A DNA stretch of 64,000 bases from Cellulomonas carbonis (GTDB taxonomy: Bacteria; Actinomycetota; Actinomycetes; Actinomycetales; Cellulomonadaceae), in the NCBI RefSeq assembly GCF_014636275.1, contig NZ_BMEB01000005.1, forward strand, positions 62,001 to 126,000, written 5' to 3'. Under the pieces are notes generated by a model. The model did no database searches and was not told the origin of the DNA. It was given only the letters and a program-made list of their open reading frames with translations. The position numbers and the translations under genes were made by a program. Of this stretch, positions 61,835 to 64,000 are shown in pieces (the first letter of the stretch is position 1; each line of letters begins with the position of its first letter).

Positions 61835-62050
61835 CACCGACGAGAGATCCTCGATCCATGCGGGCCAGAGCGGCCACGGCACTCACTCGCGGCACGCCAG
61901 ACCGCTCGACCGGATCTACCCGGTAGTCTCCCTGCACGCGGTCACCTGCGCGGCCCGCTCTCTCCGTGGGTGCCCAGCGCCGGCTCGTCATACCGATTGA
62001 AGAGAAGCGCCGGCCGAAGGACGGGGCAGGCGGTCCTTAATCAGGGAGGG

Positions 62051-62383
62051 ATGCACGTGCTGGAGATCCTCGGTGCCCTCGCCCCGAGTGCAGGCGTCGG
62101 CCTGATCTTCTGGCTCGCGATGCGCAAGATCGTTCATGCGGACCGCAACGAGCGGGCAGCCCTGGCGGCGCTCGATCGACAGCACCTGCTCCAGTCCGAG
62201 CGGGAGCTAGATGCGGGACGTCAAGCGAGCGTCCTTGCCGGCGATACCCAACGAGTTGGGGCACCGGATGCGGAGGAGTGGCCAGGCGGTAGGCCTGCGC
62301 CTGCCGAACACGTGTCAACGTCGTCTGAATGGCAGACTCCCGAATCGTCCGATGTGGCACGTGCAGGAGGGGAAGATGACTAA
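62051..62383 (+). CDS. small single-span membrane protein
   Basis: A 110-residue protein with one N-terminal helix (LAPSAGVGLIFWLAMRKI) and a charged, disordered-looking C-terminal half. A ribosome site AGGGAGGG precedes ATG 62051. Similar short membrane proteins are common in actinobacteria; no function is known. The stop overlaps the next gene by 8 bp. Confidence 0.65.
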   Translation: MHVLEILGALAPSAGVGLIFWLAMRKIVHADRNERAALAALDRQHLLQSERELDAGRQASVLAGDTQRVGAPDAEEWPGGRPAPAEHVSTSSEWQTPESSDVARAGGEDD

Positions 62384-62486
62384 GCCGCGCAAGCGGCCTT
62401 CCCGGCTCGGATTGGTGCTGCCGCTGGTCGCATTCGGGCTGGTCATCGCGGTTTACGCGGTCTCCCTCGTCATCGAGCTGACCTAG
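62376..62486 (+). CDS. 36-residue membrane peptide
   Basis: A very short gene: a basic start (MTKPRKRPSR) then one hydrophobic helix (LVLPLVAFGLVIAVYAVSLV). GGAGGGGAAG lies at the right distance from the ATG. It overlaps the preceding stop by 8 bp, so it is coupled. The helix and ribosome site make it credible despite its size. Confidence 0.6.
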   Translation: MTKPRKRPSRLGLVLPLVAFGLVIAVYAVSLVIELT

Positions 62487-62677
62487 CCCCCCGGGGCGCC
62501 CGCCACGGCGAGTTCCCGTCCGACGATCCCGCCACGTCTCGCGGTCCGCCCACCGGTCGGACGGGGACAGATGGCATCTCGCCCGTTGCTCATGCTTCTT
62601 TCGTGCGGTGACCGGCCGATCTCTTCGGTGGCTCACGATGCTCCGCGGGGCCGTCCAACGAGAGATGTGGCCACGAT

Positions 62678-63181
62678 GTGACTGAGCAGCGCGTTATCGC
62701 CAACAAGCCGAAGATCGGCGCCCAGAGCGGCGCCGCGCCAGCCAAGCCGTCGGATGCGGAGGCCCCGCGGACGCGGCGCAGCATGAAGATGGTCGTCATC
62801 CTGGCGGTCCTCGCCCTCCTCGGCGCGGCGGCGGGCTACTGGTTCCTCATGGGTCCAGGGGCAGACGCTGAGGAGGGCGTGGTGCAGGAAGCGCCGGAGG
62901 CTGGTGTGGTGCAGGAGCTCGAGCCGATCAGCCTCAACCTGGCCGGCGGCCGGTACCTCCTGATCGGCTTGGGGCTGCAGCTCACGGCAGAGGTCGAGGA
63001 GGAAGTCGAACCATCAATCGCGCTGGACCGCACGATCGCCCTGTTCTCGGGGCGGACCATCGAGGAGGTCAGCAGTGCGGACGGGCGCGCGGCGCTGAAG
63101 GCGGAGCTCGCTGCTGTGCTGGCGAAGGACTACCACGGCGAGGTGATGGGCGTGTTCATCACGACCTTCGTGACGCAGTAG
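62678..63181 (+). CDS. fliL: FliL-like flagellar basal-body protein
   Basis: A 167-residue FliL-family protein. One membrane helix (residues about 38-58) is followed by the extracytoplasmic domain with ELEPISLNLAGGRYLLIGLG, DRTIALFSGRTIEEVSSADG and the closing HGEVMGVFITTFVTQ. FliL sits beside the stator and modulates torque. No other flagellar gene is in the window, so it is either an isolated copy or the edge of a locus. The GTG start has only a weak ribosome site. Confidence 0.8.
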   Translation: MTEQRVIANKPKIGAQSGAAPAKPSDAEAPRTRRSMKMVVILAVLALLGAAAGYWFLMGPGADAEEGVVQEAPEAGVVQELEPISLNLAGGRYLLIGLGLQLTAEVEEEVEPSIALDRTIALFSGRTIEEVSSADGRAALKAELAAVLAKDYHGEVMGVFITTFVTQ

Positions 63182-63739
63182 TGGCAGAACGCTTGCCGTG
63201 CGCCTGGGTCCTCAGCGCTGTGTCTGCCAGGGCTGACTGCCGGAGGAAGTCGTCGGAACGCTGTGCATCGAGGGCGGCGGACAGAGCCGACTCAGCCATG
63301 TCTCCCTTGCACGTGTCGCGCGCTATCTGCCCGACGGCCGCGCGGATGTCCTCGGCGCGGTCGGTGTCTGCATCGACCTGCGCGGTGATGTTCTCCTCCT
63401 CCGCCCGTGCGGCCTCGAGCCATTGGGCGATGAGGTCGGCCTCACGCTGGAGCCGTGTGAGCTCTGCCTCAGCGGCGACGGTTTCCGCCTCGGCAACCGG
63501 GATCGCCGCGTCCAGGGCCTGGCGCTCGGGGTAGGCCCGCACCAGGTGCGGCGTCGGTGTGGGCGAACTCCTCCTCAGCGTGGACTGCGCCAGGATCCCG
63601 TGGACGAGGCGATGTCGACTCGTCCTCGCTGCGGCGGTCGTCGTACTCATCGGCATGAGCCGGCTCGAGAGGCGCCCCAACCGTGAGCACCGAACCGACG
63701 ACGAGCGCGCTCAGCCCTGCGCGAAGTCGAGTCCTTCAT
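63182..63739 (-). pseudogene. broken secreted coiled-coil (NlpC/P60-type N-terminus)
   Basis: On the minus strand three frames add up to the N-terminus of a secreted peptidoglycan endopeptidase. ATG 63739 begins a basic start (MKDSTSRRA), the next frame gives the export core ALVVGSVLTVGAPLEPAHA and DEYDDRRSE, and a third frame (about 63570-63182) gives a coiled coil (DAAIPVAEAETVAAEAEL, RAEEENITAQVDADTDRAED, ARDTCKGDMAESALS). At least two frameshifts break it. The catalytic C-terminal domain is missing; the reading stops where fliL begins on the other strand. Confidence 0.65.
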
Positions 63740-64000
63740 GTGAGGGTCTCATCGCTCACCGACGGTGGTGACGTCAGGTCGAGCGGCGCGCCGGTCCATC
63801 CGACTGGGACGCCGCTCGGTGTGCGCTGCTCGGCGCCGGTGGTGCCAGGCCCGACTCGGGCCTTGACGTCGGGCGAGCCGGGGGGAAGTGCCTACACGCG
63901 GTCGGTGCACAGTCGGCGTCGGGCAGGATGGCGGGAAGTTCGCGCTCAGGACTTCGCGCGCCGGACGGGTACCAGAAGACGACGAAAGAGGGTTCGAACC
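63740..64000. other. right edge, no gene supported
   Basis: These 261 bp hold no supported gene. The last ten bases are the palindrome GGTTCGAACC, which is the shape of a tRNA T-arm, but the sequence before it does not form a tRNA body on the plus strand. Confidence 0.4.

Larger units (their letters stand above)
53032..64000. mobile_element. putative integrative element 2 (right end outside window)
   Basis: It starts with an attachment core and an integrase of the same kind and orientation as element 1. No third tRNA fragment is seen before the window ends, so its right boundary, and which of the cyd, BlaI, FliL genes belong to it, cannot be fixed. The GC of the cyd genes is host-like, so they may be host genes. 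Confidence 0.4.

Noticed and set aside
63984..64000. Possible tRNA at the right edge (GGTTCGAACC)
   Set aside because: Only the palindromic T-arm-like piece is visible; upstream sequence does not fold as a tRNA body, and a minus-strand tRNA would need sequence beyond the window.

Overview
The window reads as a chromosome segment of a high-GC Gram-positive actinobacterium, most likely in or near the Cellulomonadaceae/Promicromonosporaceae. This is inferred from very strong G/C bias at third codon positions, frequent GTG starts, ATGA/GTGA stop-start overlaps, and actinobacterial families such as DUF3090, the SCO1664 family, a fused CydDC and an alpha-lytic-type protease. No species can be named from sequence alone.

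Positions 1-39240 look like host backbone. In order they carry: a soluble PTS set (GntR end, two EIIB, one EIIA); a lipase-maturation-factor-like membrane protein; an osmoprotectant ABC transporter; small membrane protein/regulator pairs; an XRE-cupin regulator divergent from a flavoprotein; an ATP-dependent DNA ligase convergent with a LigD-type phosphoesterase-polymerase; a LysR regulator; a secreted serine protease; a protein joining a defective tyrosine-phosphatase domain to a degenerate LytR-CpsA-Psr domain; and YqgE. These are followed by an ATP-grasp enzyme, a sulfide/persulfide operon behind a perfect CsoR/CstR-like palindrome, the phosphomutase-DUF3090-SCO1664 cluster, a two-gene unit whose first product resembles an ADP-ribosyltransferase fold, two PAP2 phosphatases, and a TetR-controlled oligosaccharide or peptide ABC transporter operon ending in a GH3 beta-glucosidase.

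From 39247 the character changes. A 43-bp piece of elongator tRNA-Met (anticodon loop to 3' end, minus strand) occurs at 39247-39289 and again, with one mismatch, at 53032-53074. Each copy is followed by a closely related tyrosine integrase. The simplest reading is two integrative elements inserted in tandem at one tRNA-Met gene, whose intact copy should lie right of the window. Element 1 (about 13.8 kb, visibly lower GC) carries a thioesterase, an SDR dehydrogenase, a DoxX/DUF5519 pair with an HxlR regulator, a frameshifted alcohol dehydrogenase, an RND exporter with a MarR regulator, a glutathione peroxidase, and a DHA2 drug exporter with its own MarR regulator. That is a stress and efflux cargo. 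Element 2, or the host sequence after it, carries cydA-cydB-cydDC (cytochrome bd and its assembly exporter) divergent from a BlaI/M56-peptidase sensor pair with a dyad between them, then small membrane proteins, an isolated FliL and a broken secreted coiled-coil protein.

Decayed genes recur: a tetR missing its middle (20335-20577), a DUF1206 gene missing its middle (28740-28924), a frameshifted alcohol dehydrogenase (43891-44906) and a multiply frameshifted NlpC/P60-type N-terminus (63182-63739).
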